From Albimonas sp041685625 (GTDB lineage: Bacteria; Pseudomonadota; Alphaproteobacteria; Rhodobacterales; Rhodobacteraceae), in the NCBI GenBank assembly GCA_041685625.1, contig JAWLFJ010000007.1, positions 1 through 62,813 on the forward strand: a DNA stretch of 62,813 bases, in the 5' to 3' direction. Below the pieces are notes generated by a model. That model saw only the letters and a program-made list of their open reading frames with translations. It did no database searches and was not told the origin of the DNA. This document shows, one piece after another, positions 45,706-53,593 of the stretch (positions are counted from its first letter, which is position 1; every line of letters begins with the position of its first letter). A program made the translations under genes and the position numbers.

Positions 45706-45725
45706 ACCATCTGTTCAGGACAGGT
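45706..45725 (+). promoter_or_regulatory. Possible lux box upstream of luxI1
   Basis: ACCATCTGTTCAGGACAGGT is a 20-base, roughly palindromic ACC-N14-GGT word, with CTGTTC-A-GGACAG at its centre. That is the size and general form of LuxR-type binding sites. It lies 43 bases before the luxI1 ATG, inside the luxR1-luxI1 gap. A longer dyad, CTGAAC-N16-GTTCAG (45691-45718), overlaps it. If real, LuxR1 activates luxI1 in a positive loop. Confidence 0.45.
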
Positions 45726-45768
45726 GTGCCATCTCCTCGGTCGCCGACAACGCCCGAGGAGAGAACTA

Positions 45769-46398
45769 ATGATCCGTTACGTGTATGCTCACGAACTCGA
45801 CAAGCACGCGTCCCTCGTCGATGGAATGTTCCGTGACCGCGCCGCTCAGTTTCGCGACAGAATGAAGTGGGACGTCGAGGTGGACGATCGCGGTTGGGAG
45901 CGCGATCAGTACGACGACCTCGCCCCGCTCTACATCGTCTACGAAAACGAGGACGGATCGCATGCCGGTTCCGGACGGCTGATGCCGACGACCGGACGGA
46001 CGATGATCGCCGAGCACTTCTCTCACCTGACCGACGGCGTCTTGATCCAGTCGCCGACCATCTGGGAGATCACGCGGCTTTGCATCGCGCCCGACCTGGG
46101 CTCGCGGCGCGAGGCGATGAAGGTCACCTCTTCGCTGCTCCTGGCGGGGATCGACGCGGGCCTGCGCTTCGGAATCGAATTCTACGTCGCGGTCTTCGAC
46201 GAACCGATGCTGCGCGTGTACAAGCATCTCGACTTCGTCCCCGACGTTATGGGGCGCGCCGGCGAGGATCGGCGGGGCATCTGCGCGGGCCTCTGGGAGT
46301 GCTCGGACGCCGTCCGCGAGAAGATGGCCCGGAAGGTGGAGGAGCACGAGGACATCGCCGCCGCCGCGCGGCGTCTCGAATTCGCCGTCGGCGCCTGA
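45769..46398 (+). CDS. LuxI-family acyl-homoserine-lactone synthase (first copy)
   Basis: The enzyme (209 residues) makes AHL signals from S-adenosylmethionine and acyl-ACP. The invariant LuxI positions are visible: Arg and Phe in MFRDRAAQFRDRMKW, Trp in the same stretch, the acidic group in ERDQYDD, GSGRLMPTTGRTMI with its Arg, and IWEITRLCIAP (Glu and Arg). The ATG at 45769 follows CGAGGAGAG. The acyl chain cannot be predicted. It pairs with luxR1 upstream. Confidence 0.95.
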   Translation: MIRYVYAHELDKHASLVDGMFRDRAAQFRDRMKWDVEVDDRGWERDQYDDLAPLYIVYENEDGSHAGSGRLMPTTGRTMIAEHFSHLTDGVLIQSPTIWEITRLCIAPDLGSRREAMKVTSSLLLAGIDAGLRFGIEFYVAVFDEPMLRVYKHLDFVPDVMGRAGEDRRGICAGLWECSDAVREKMARKVEEHEDIAAAARRLEFAVGA

Positions 46399-46399
46399 G

Positions 46400-46437
46400 G
46401 GCGCCCGGCGATACCGGGCCTCGGGCCGGCGGGCGCC
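46400..46437 (+). terminator. Hairpin after luxI1
   Basis: GGCGCCCG (46400-46407) pairs perfectly with CGGGCGCC (46430-46437), starting at the luxI1 stop. There is no T-run. A second hairpin (CCCGTG...CACGGG, 46473-46500) lies downstream. One or both may end the luxI1 transcript. Confidence 0.5.
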
Positions 46438-46848
46438 GGTTCGAAGTCCGCCCCCCTCGGAGCCGGCGAAATCCCGTGTCGCGGTCGGCCGCGGCACGGG
46501 GGACGGCTCCGAAGTCGCGACCTCGTCCGCGTCGCTTGCCATGTTTCGCGCGTGTCGCTTGCGTTCCAGCGTGATTCCGGATCCGCCGTGCCTCTCGCTA
46601 CGGCGCTGCACCGCCTCGGCGGGGCGAAGCGGATCCCAGTAGCCGCCCTTCCGGACGCTCCGTTCGCTGCGGGACCGGTCGGAGGGATCGTCGCCCCGGA
46701 CCCGACACCACGCCGGGGCGCGACTCGCGGTTTGCGTTGCTTGAGATCAGACGGTAGATGGACTGTGTTCCATTGACGTTGCGTCGTCAGGAGTTTGTCA
46801 AGGTCGCCCCCGCCATTTCGGGGGAGGGCGAAGTCGCGACTGGCGGTC

Positions 46849-46892
46849 GCGCCCCGGTGAAACGAACCTCTCCTCTCGTGACACCGGGGCGC
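46849..46892. repeat. 11-base perfect inverted repeat upstream of the small gene at 46943
   Basis: GCGCCCCGGTG (46849-46859) and CACCGGGGCGC (46882-46892) are perfect complements around a 22-base gap, 50 bases before the ATG at 46943. It may be a terminator of something upstream, an operator, or an RNA leader structure. No T-run follows. The stretch 46399-46942 holds no recognisable gene. Confidence 0.6.
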
Positions 46893-46942
46893 GTCGCTCA
46901 CTTTCGACGGCTGCGTCCTCCCAGGATCGAAGGAGGCTCGTC

Positions 46943-47167
46943 ATGGCCCATGACTGGATGATCGACGTGCTGGCGGACCTGAGGCAGTACGCCGTGCGCA
47001 ACTACCACTTCAGACTGGCCGAACAGCTGGACGACGCGATCGTGACCGCGGCGGTGGAACTCCGGGCCGCGGAAGCCTTCGACGCCGATCCGCCCGAACC
47101 GATGGAGATGGCGGATGGGCGCGGCGGAGGGGCTGGCCTCGATCGCGGGCTCGTGCTGGTCGACTGA
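46943..47167 (+). CDS. Small conserved-looking protein between the two luxRI pairs
   Basis: The product is 74 residues with an excellent ribosome-binding site (AAGGAGG, 6 bases before the ATG). The first ~40 residues (MAHDWMIDVLADLRQYAVRN, then FRLAEQLDDAIVTAAVELRA) form amphipathic helices. They resemble a small-protein family I have seen in Rhodobacteraceae (DWxxDVLxDLRxFA...LAEQLDD), whose function I do not know. The last ~25 residues are Gly/Asp-rich and may be non-conserved. Its place between luxI1 and luxR2 suggests, but does not show, a link with quorum sensing. Confidence 0.65.
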   Translation: MAHDWMIDVLADLRQYAVRNYHFRLAEQLDDAIVTAAVELRAAEAFDADPPEPMEMADGRGGGAGLDRGLVLVD

Positions 47168-47401
47168 CGCATCCGCAGCGCGGATTCGGCTCGGCAGGCT
47201 CAATTTCCGGTTGTTCGCTCCGGCGACTCGGCTATGGTGGCGAGGAGGCGTCACGTGGGTGACTTTCGGCGCCTCCGGCGACGCGTCGCAGCGGAGCGCG
47301 GTGGGGACCGCGTCCGCAGTCGGCGGACGCCCGGGGCGGAGTCGTCCCGGGGCGTCCCCGGCCTCCCGCCGGAGGCCCCAGAACGCTGGAACGGGGCCGT
47401 G

Positions 47402-48127
47402 ATGGACGAGAGACTGCAGAACGTCGTCGAAGCATTGCCGGAGCTGATGACCGCGAAGGGTCTCAGACGTCTCCTGTTGCGCGTGCGCGCGGTCTACGAC
47501 CTCGACAACGCGATCTACTACGCGCTCTCGCTCGGCGGCGACAAGGCGGGGGTGGAGTTCGGCGCGATGACCTATCCCGCCGCCTGGCATCAACGCTACG
47601 AGGCGGTCCGCTACCGCGATTTCGATCCGGTCGTGCTCGCCTCGCTCACCAGCTTCGCGCCGCTGAACTGGAACGTGCTGGACTGGACCGGAAAGCCGCT
47701 GCGCCGCCTGCGCTCGGAGGCGGAGGAATTCCGCGTCGGCAATCAGGGGTTGACCGTGCCGATCCACGGGCCAGGGGGGCAGTTCGCGATGTTCTCGGTC
47801 TCCAAGCAGTGCAGCGAGCAGTCCTGGGCGGCGCTCTGCGCCGACGCGATGCAGGACTTCCTGCTGATCGCGCATCACGTCCATCGCGCCGTGCTGTTCG
47901 CCGAAGGGGCCGAGCCCGCCTCCGGTCCTCCGCGGCTGTCGCCGAGGGAGAAGGAGGCCCTGACGTTGATCGCCGCAGGACGTTCGCGCGGACAGGTGGC
48001 CGAGGCGCTCAACATTTCGGAAAGCACCTTGCGGGTCTATCTCGACGCCGCGCGTCACAAGCTCGGCGCGCTGAACACCTTCCACGCCGTCGCGCTGGCG
48101 ATGAAGTCGAGGACGATCAACGTGTGA
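47402..48127 (+). CDS. LuxR-family AHL-responsive regulator (second copy)
   Basis: From the ATG at 47402 the product is 241 residues. A GTG just before it and a longer frame from 47234 are less likely because that leader is Arg-rich and unlike LuxR. The signal domain has YPAAWHQRYEAVRYRDFDPV, NWNVLDWTGKPL and NQGLTVPIHGPGGQFAMFSV. The HTH has LSPREKEALTLIAAGRSRGQ and LNISESTLRVYLDAARHKLG. It is clearly a relative of the first LuxR, with the G+C content normal for the region. Its partner luxI2 starts 87 bases downstream. Confidence 0.93.
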   Translation: MDERLQNVVEALPELMTAKGLRRLLLRVRAVYDLDNAIYYALSLGGDKAGVEFGAMTYPAAWHQRYEAVRYRDFDPVVLASLTSFAPLNWNVLDWTGKPLRRLRSEAEEFRVGNQGLTVPIHGPGGQFAMFSVSKQCSEQSWAALCADAMQDFLLIAHHVHRAVLFAEGAEPASGPPRLSPREKEALTLIAAGRSRGQVAEALNISESTLRVYLDAARHKLGALNTFHAVALAMKSRTINV

Positions 48128-48158
48128 CGAACGCCGCCTGGCGATAGGGTCTCGATTC

Positions 48159-48181
48159 ACCGTATCTTGAGAGTTCACGGT
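48159..48181 (+). promoter_or_regulatory. Dyad upstream of luxI2 (possible LuxR site)
   Basis: ACCGT (48159-48163) and ACGGT (48177-48181) flank a 13-base centre (ATCTTGAGAGTTC), ending 33 bases before the luxI2 ATG. Its spacing differs from the 20-base box at luxI1, which could keep the two circuits apart. It is a short dyad, so the evidence is modest. Confidence 0.3.
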
Positions 48182-48214
48182 TAAAGGTCTGCGCACCCCG
48201 AACAGGAGTGCGCA

Positions 48215-48871
48215 ATGATCCGCTTTGTCTTCGGCAAAGACCTCCCCCGTGTGCCTCGTCTCGCGGAGTCCATGTTCCGCGACCGTGCCGGCCAGTTCCA
48301 TCGCCGGCTCGCCTGGGACGTGCGCGTCGACGCAGAGGGGCGGGAAATGGACCAGTACGACGGGGCGGAGGCGCTCTACTGCATCTACGAACTGCCGGAC
48401 GGCACGCATGGCGGATCCGGCCGGCTGCTGCCGACGACCGGGCGGACCATGGTCAACGACCACTTCACGCATCTGACGGACGGCGTGACGATCCAGTCGC
48501 CGCTGATCTGGGAATCGACGCGCTTCTGCGTGTCGCCGCGCATCGGCGGCGGCCGCGCGCAGGCGGCCCGGATCTCCACCGCGCTGATGCTGGCGGGGTG
48601 CGAGGTCGGCCTGCGCTTCGGTCTCTCGCACTACCTCGCCGTGTTCGACGCCCCGATGCTTCGGATCTATCGGGGCACGGGCTGGGGCCCGGAGGTGATC
48701 GGAACCGACGGGGAGGGCCGCGACAAGCTCTGCGCGGGCCTTTGGGAGATCACCGAGGGCGCGCGCGCGGCGATCATGGCCCGCACGGCCGACGGGCTCG
48801 AACTCGACGAGATCCCGACGCCGGCCCCGATGCGCCCGGCCGACTTCGTCGCGGCGGCGCGGGCCGCATGA
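48215..48871 (+). CDS. LuxI-family acyl-homoserine-lactone synthase (second copy)
   Basis: The product (218 residues) shows all LuxI hallmarks: MFRDRAGQFHRRLAWDVRVD, EMDQYDGAEALYCIYE, GSGRLLPTTGRTMVNDHFTH, and LIWESTRFCVSP with catalytic Glu/Arg. It shares many stretches with luxI1 (for example HLTDGV-IQSP-IWE), so one is probably a duplicate of the other or both come from one acquired family. Differences in the GLRFG...YLAVFDAPMLRIY acyl-side region may change chain length. It starts with ATG after AGGAG. Confidence 0.95.
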   Translation: MIRFVFGKDLPRVPRLAESMFRDRAGQFHRRLAWDVRVDAEGREMDQYDGAEALYCIYELPDGTHGGSGRLLPTTGRTMVNDHFTHLTDGVTIQSPLIWESTRFCVSPRIGGGRAQAARISTALMLAGCEVGLRFGLSHYLAVFDAPMLRIYRGTGWGPEVIGTDGEGRDKLCAGLWEITEGARAAIMARTADGLELDEIPTPAPMRPADFVAAARAA

Positions 48872-48957
48872 GCGAACGGCGGCGGCGGCCGGGCATTCCC
48901 TCGGCCGTCCCGGCGCCCTAGACGGGGCGACGAGCATCCGCGACAGGAGCCTCCGGC

Positions 48958-50502
48958 CTGACCCTTCCCGCCCGACCCGCCGAGCTTTCCGAGGACCAGC
49001 GCGCCGCGCGCGCGGCGGTCGCGACACGCCTGACCGCGCTCGGCGTGGATCTCGCCGCCGGCACGGCCGAGACCGTCCCCGAGTCCGACGGGCCAGCCGA
49101 GATCCTCGCGGTGCTCGGCAAGGCCGGCTCGGGCAAGACCCGGCTGCTGGCCGATCTGGTCGAGGCGATGTCGGAGGCGGGCCTCGTTCCCGTCTCGGCC
49201 GAATGGGAGAGCCGGCGCCATCGGGGGCGGCGGAACTTCGCCGTGCTCGCGCCGACCAACAAGGCCGCCTCGGTTCTGCGCAACCTCGGCGTGCCGGCGA
49301 CGACCATCCACCGCATCGTCTACACGCCGGTCTACGATCCGATCTACGAGCGCATCGCCGAATGGCTCGCAGGCGAGGCCGAGCGGCCGAAGCTGGAGGA
49401 GATCGACGACGCGCTGCTCGACCGGGCGGCGTCGGCCTACGCCTCCCACGCCTCGATACCGGGCGCGCTCGCGGCGATGGGCAAGCGCGGGTCGGATTTC
49501 ATCAAGGGTTGGACGCGGCGTGACGATTCGCTCGACATCGCGCTGGTGGACGAGGCGTCGATGCTCGACGACCGCGCGATCGAGGATCTCAGGGCGCTGT
49601 TCCGGCTGATCGTGCTGTTCGGCGATCCGGCGCAGCTCGCGCCCGTGGGGCAGTCCGGGGCGATGGCCTTCGAATCGTTGCCGGAGGAGCGGCAGGTCCG
49701 CCTCTCGCGCATTCATCGGCAGGCGGCGGACAACCCGATCCTCGACCTCGCGCATGCGCTCGGCGATCCGGAAGTCGATTTCGAGGCCTTCGAGGATCGC
49801 GTGCGCGCCGCCGCGCGGGACGATCCGCGGGTGGAGATAGCGGAACGCGCCGACGCCGACCTGATGGCGCGCTCGCCGATGCTGGTCTGGCGCAACGCGA
49901 CGCGGATCCGGCTGATCGACGCCTTTCGCGCCGCCCACGGCGCCCCGGAGACCGAGCTGATGCCGGGCGAACCCCTCGTCTGCGACGGCGTGGAGCTGCC
50001 GCTGAAGCACCGGCGCAAGCGCATCGATCTGGAGGCGCGCGGCCTCGTGAAGGGCGCGCCCTGCGTCTATGTCGGGCCGGGGCGCAAGCCGGGCTTCGCG
50101 CGCCTGCACGTCATCGGCGCGCCGGAGCCGCGGATCAACGTCGCGGCGATCATCCAGATCGAGCGACCCGGCGAGGACGAGCCGTTCATTCCGACCGCCG
50201 CGAGCATGGGCGCGGCCTTCCTGCACGGCGCCGCGGTGACGATCCACAAGGCGCAGGGATCGCAATGGCCGGCCGTGCAGGTCTACGGACCGGATCTTTA
50301 CGCCGCCTGGCGTTCGGGCCGGTCGGAGGCGGGCCTGCCGCTCTGGAAGCGGCTCGCCTACGTGGCCGTGACGCGGGCGGAGGAGCGGCTGATCTGGGTG
50401 ATCCGCAACCGGATGAAGCGCCCGACGACGCCGCTGGGGGTCGAGGATCTGGAGGTTCCGTCGGCGCCGCTCGCGCTCGTGGCCGAGGAGCCCGAGGCCT
50501 GA
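48958..50502 (+). CDS. RecD-like (UvrD-fold) DNA helicase, probable CTG start
   Basis: This superfamily I helicase has Walker A GKAGSGKT (~54-60), a PTNKAASVLRNLGVPATTIH motif Ia, DEASMLDDR Walker B (~197), GDPAQLAPVGQSGAM motif III, and C-terminal LHGAAVTIHKAQGSQWPAVQ and YVAVTRAEERLIWV. Full homologues begin ~30 residues before the first standard start (GTG 49045), with a TLP...LSxDQ opening. Here that reads L-TLPARPAELSEDQRAARAA from a CTG at 48958 preceded by AGGAG eight bases away. No ATG, GTG or TTG lies between the upstream stop (48919) and 49045. I therefore propose a CTG start (514 residues). The role is probably in DNA repair or replication restart. Confidence 0.85.
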   Translation: MTLPARPAELSEDQRAARAAVATRLTALGVDLAAGTAETVPESDGPAEILAVLGKAGSGKTRLLADLVEAMSEAGLVPVSAEWESRRHRGRRNFAVLAPTNKAASVLRNLGVPATTIHRIVYTPVYDPIYERIAEWLAGEAERPKLEEIDDALLDRAASAYASHASIPGALAAMGKRGSDFIKGWTRRDDSLDIALVDEASMLDDRAIEDLRALFRLIVLFGDPAQLAPVGQSGAMAFESLPEERQVRLSRIHRQAADNPILDLAHALGDPEVDFEAFEDRVRAAARDDPRVEIAERADADLMARSPMLVWRNATRIRLIDAFRAAHGAPETELMPGEPLVCDGVELPLKHRRKRIDLEARGLVKGAPCVYVGPGRKPGFARLHVIGAPEPRINVAAIIQIERPGEDEPFIPTAASMGAAFLHGAAVTIHKAQGSQWPAVQVYGPDLYAAWRSGRSEAGLPLWKRLAYVAVTRAEERLIWVIRNRMKRPTTPLGVEDLEVPSAPLALVAEEPEA

Positions 50503-50556
50503 GGGAGGGGCGCCTCTCGCCGGCGTGCGGGGGCGGCCGGAGCGATCACGCGGCCG

Positions 50557-50964
50557 TCATTCCTCCGCCACTTCGCCCGCCTCCCCGACGAACTCGCCGC
50601 CGCCCTGCTGGGCGATGACGACGACCCAGCCCACGCCCAGCGCGACGAGGAAGCCGAGGGCGATCAGCACCGTGGCGCGCACGAGCCTGACGAGGGAGGT
50701 TCCGTCTGAGCGCCTCGTCACGCCGAGATGGCGCAGACTGGCGCCCTCGCGGCGCGGCGTCCGCTCCTCCGCACGGCGGCGGAGCCTCTGGTCCTCGGTC
50801 TCCCCCCCCGCGTTCGGGGCGGGGCGATCCGAGGGGCGCCCGGTCGGAACCGCAGGGAACGCGGCGCTTTCCATGGCGGCCACACGCCGTTCGAGCGCCT
50901 CGACGCGGGAGACGAGCGCGCGGCGCTCCGCCACCTCCATGCCGCTTTCGCCGCGGCGTTCCAT
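50557..50964 (-). CDS. Small membrane protein with N-terminal coiled coil
   Basis: The product has 135 residues from the ATG at 50962-50964, with AGGAGG about six bases upstream. Residues ~10-38 form a coiled coil (ALVSRVEALERRVAAMESAA). Residues ~40-85 are polar and Arg/Gly-rich, ~92-118 form one membrane helix (ATVLIALGFLVALGVGWVVV), and the end is acidic. I do not recognise a family. It is convergent with the helicase and lies upstream of dabA in the reverse order, so no operon link is evident. Confidence 0.65.
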   Translation of the reverse strand: MERRGESGMEVAERRALVSRVEALERRVAAMESAAFPAVPTGRPSDRPAPNAGGETEDQRLRRRAEERTPRREGASLRHLGVTRRSDGTSLVRLVRATVLIALGFLVALGVGWVVVIAQQGGGEFVGEAGEVAEE

Positions 50965-51159
50965 GCGAGCCTCCTGAGGAACGGGTCGTGGGAGACATCC
51001 CTTGCGCCTCCCTCGGGGCCCGCGCAAGGCGCCGCCGCGATGCGCGGGCCCGGATCCGGCGAAGAGGGCGAGGATCCGGTCGCGGCCCCGGCTCCCCCGC
51101 GGCCGGATCGCGGGGTCACCGGTCCGCGCCGGCCTTCGGCGTCCGTGACCCGGGGGGCG

Positions 51160-53571
51160 TCAGGCGGCGGCGCGCGCCGCTTCGCCCTCGATCGGCGCCC
51201 AGTCGAGGTCCCCCCGATAACGCCACGCCATACGGCCGTCCTCGTCCAGCGCGAAGAGATGCAGCCAGCGGTTGTCGAACAGAGCGCGGACCTCCGGATG
51301 CCGCTCCAGGATCTCCGACACCGCCTCCTTCGGCGCCTCAACGCAGACCGTCAGGCGGAGCGGCTCGTGCGCGTAGGATTCCCCGTCGTGCACCGACTGC
51401 CAGGGCAGTCCCGCGCGCAGCGGACCGCCGTTGCCCTCCACCACGCCGATGCCGCCGGTGACGTTGTGCAGCAGCTTGTCGCCGGCGCCCCACGCTTCCG
51501 GCGAGACGGTCGAGCCGTAGTATTGCAGGCTGATCCAGCTCGCGACCACGACCGGCGCGGTCAGGATCAGCTCCAGCACCCCGAAGCCCTCGTCCTGCCG
51601 CCAGTCGTAGTCGTGCAGGAAGGCCCGTCCCGCCAGGTCCTTGCCCGCGGTGCGCGCCCGCGGCGCGGCGACGAAGGCCCGGCAGCCGGCGAGGGCCCAT
51701 TCCGGCCGCACCTCCGCCCAGTCGCGTCCGCGCGGCGGCAGGTCGGCCTGCGTCGCGGCGCGCGGCAGCCGCAGCGCCCGCTCCGCCCGCGTCAGCCGAC
51801 CGGCCTCCGCGAGCCGTGCCTTGGCCAGCTTCACGTCCTCCTTGTGCGCCGAGGCGTCGACGTCGGAGAGATAGAGCGTCACGCCGTCGCTCGTGGTGTC
51901 GTGCAGCGCGCCGAGGAAGAGCGTGTCGTCCGGCACCTCGATGCCGCGCCCGGCGAGGCCGGCGCGCACCTCCGGATCGTTGAGCAGGAGGGCGAGCAGC
52001 CGGGCGTTCACCTCGCCCGAATGGCCGCCGCAGGCGCCGCACTGATAGGCCGAGGCGTGGGGGTCGTTGGTCAGGCCCGCGCCGTGGCCGGCGAGGATCA
52101 CCAGACGCGCGAAGCCCTTGGTCAGCGACATCGCCCTGAGGACGGTCTCCGCAGCGCCGGTCCGCGCCGCGACGTCGAGCGCGGGGTCGAGCCGGGGAGC
52201 CGGATCGTCGGGCGGCGTCGGCGCCTCGAGCGCCAGGGCGTCGCGCAGCAGCTTGCCGGCATAGACCGGCCCCGTCGCCTCGACGAAGGCGAATGAGGAG
52301 ACGGCGGCGAGCTTGAAGCGTCCCCAGGCGCGGAGGGCGCGTGCGGCGAAGCGGGCCTGCCGGTCCGCCTCCTCGGTCTCCGGCCCGCCTGCGACAGTCT
52401 CGACGCCCGGGTTCAAGAGCACCGGCAGGCGCAGCTCCTCCACGTCCGAGGCGAAGGCGCGGTGCTTCGTGGCGACCCCGAAGAACCCGGCGAAGCCCAG
52501 CGTCTCGATGCCGGGCTCGAGCGATTCGAGCGCCCGGCGGAACACCTCCGAACGGACGTCGATGCAGAAGGCGGCCTGCAGGGTGGCCCGCGTCGCGTCC
52601 CGGACCGGCCCTTCGGCGGCGAGCGTCGTCGCCAGTTCGCGCTGTGCGGCCCGCTCCGCCGCCTCCTGCAGGATCTCGTCGGCGACGAGGTCGGGCGAGG
52701 CGGTCACCGGCCGGGCGTGGCTCGCGCGGACCCGCTCCCAACGGTCGGCGATGGCCGGTTCGTAGAGGTCGAACAGCGCCTCCTCCCAGATCAGCCGGAT
52801 CGCCAGCATCTCCGTCATGATCGGGTCCGAGCCGCCGGCGAGCTCGGCCTGCCAGAGCCGCTGGCGCGCGTACTGCGCCCAGCCGCCGAGCGTCGCGAGA
52901 AGCTGGTGGAAATAGGTCTCGAGCGCCGGCCCGGTCAGGCCGAGGCGCAGGGAGGCCCGGGCGATCAGCCCCTCGGCCGTCTCCGGCGCCTCGGCGACAT
53001 GCGCCGCGAAGCCGGTCAGCCCGTGGATCTCGGGCACGAGGTCGTGGGTGGCGACGGCCCGCCATTCGGCATAGGCGCCGCGGCGGCTGGGAGCCTTCCA
53101 GAGGGCCTGGCCCTCGTCGAAGTAGCTGGCGGCCCAATGGCCGACGCGGTCGGCGACGATCCCGGGCCAGTCGAGGCCGGAATGGTCCGCCGCCATCTCG
53201 GCGATCGTGGGCAGGGCCTTCGGCGGCCGCTCGGGCCGCGCCGCCGCGTCCTTCAGCGCGGCGAGGTCGGCGGGCCGGTCCGGCGACGGCGCGGCGGCGA
53301 GCGCGCCGGCGAGATCCTCGTCCGAGATGCGCCCGTCCGCGATCCGCTCCAGATACCAGGCCCGCGGCATGGTCACGCGCAGCCCCGCGGTGCGCGCGAG
53401 GCGCGCGCCGGTCGCGGCCAGACGCTCTCCGCTCTGGCCGAGATAGGGGTTCACCGCCACCGTGGCCGCGAGCGGCCAGACCGGGGGTATCGCGCGGCCC
53501 GCGGCCTCGGCCGCCGCCGCGAGGTCGGGTGTCCGCTGCACGGGCGTCGCGCCGGGATCCATGTCCTTCAT
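51160..53571 (-). CDS. dabA: Inorganic carbon transporter subunit DabA (UPF0753/DUF2309)
   Basis: DabA (803 residues) is the cytoplasmic partner of the DAB energy-coupled carbon pump and is thought to turn CO2 into bicarbonate, with a Zn site like beta-carbonic anhydrases. The Zn-site motifs are visible: FCIDVRSEVFRRALE (~335, Cys and Asp), LAGHGAGLTNDPHASAYQ (~497, His) and CGACGGHSGEVNARLLALLL (~510, Cys). The length is in the normal range for this family. It is 22 bases after dabB on the same strand. DabAB lets cells build a bicarbonate pool and can support heterotrophs in low CO2. Confidence 0.94.
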   Translation of the reverse strand: MKDMDPGATPVQRTPDLAAAAEAAGRAIPPVWPLAATVAVNPYLGQSGERLAATGARLARTAGLRVTMPRAWYLERIADGRISDEDLAGALAAAPSPDRPADLAALKDAAARPERPPKALPTIAEMAADHSGLDWPGIVADRVGHWAASYFDEGQALWKAPSRRGAYAEWRAVATHDLVPEIHGLTGFAAHVAEAPETAEGLIARASLRLGLTGPALETYFHQLLATLGGWAQYARQRLWQAELAGGSDPIMTEMLAIRLIWEEALFDLYEPAIADRWERVRASHARPVTASPDLVADEILQEAAERAAQRELATTLAAEGPVRDATRATLQAAFCIDVRSEVFRRALESLEPGIETLGFAGFFGVATKHRAFASDVEELRLPVLLNPGVETVAGGPETEEADRQARFAARALRAWGRFKLAAVSSFAFVEATGPVYAGKLLRDALALEAPTPPDDPAPRLDPALDVAARTGAAETVLRAMSLTKGFARLVILAGHGAGLTNDPHASAYQCGACGGHSGEVNARLLALLLNDPEVRAGLAGRGIEVPDDTLFLGALHDTTSDGVTLYLSDVDASAHKEDVKLAKARLAEAGRLTRAERALRLPRAATQADLPPRGRDWAEVRPEWALAGCRAFVAAPRARTAGKDLAGRAFLHDYDWRQDEGFGVLELILTAPVVVASWISLQYYGSTVSPEAWGAGDKLLHNVTGGIGVVEGNGGPLRAGLPWQSVHDGESYAHEPLRLTVCVEAPKEAVSEILERHPEVRALFDNRWLHLFALDEDGRMAWRYRGDLDWAPIEGEAARAAA

Positions 53572-53593
53572 CGTTCCGTTCCCCTCGTTGCCG

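Noticed and set aside
46399..46942. Possible gene or IS remnant between luxI1 and the small protein
   Set aside because: Hairpins and a short C-run/G-run pair are visible, but no transposase motif or credible open frame was found. The inverted repeat is reported instead.
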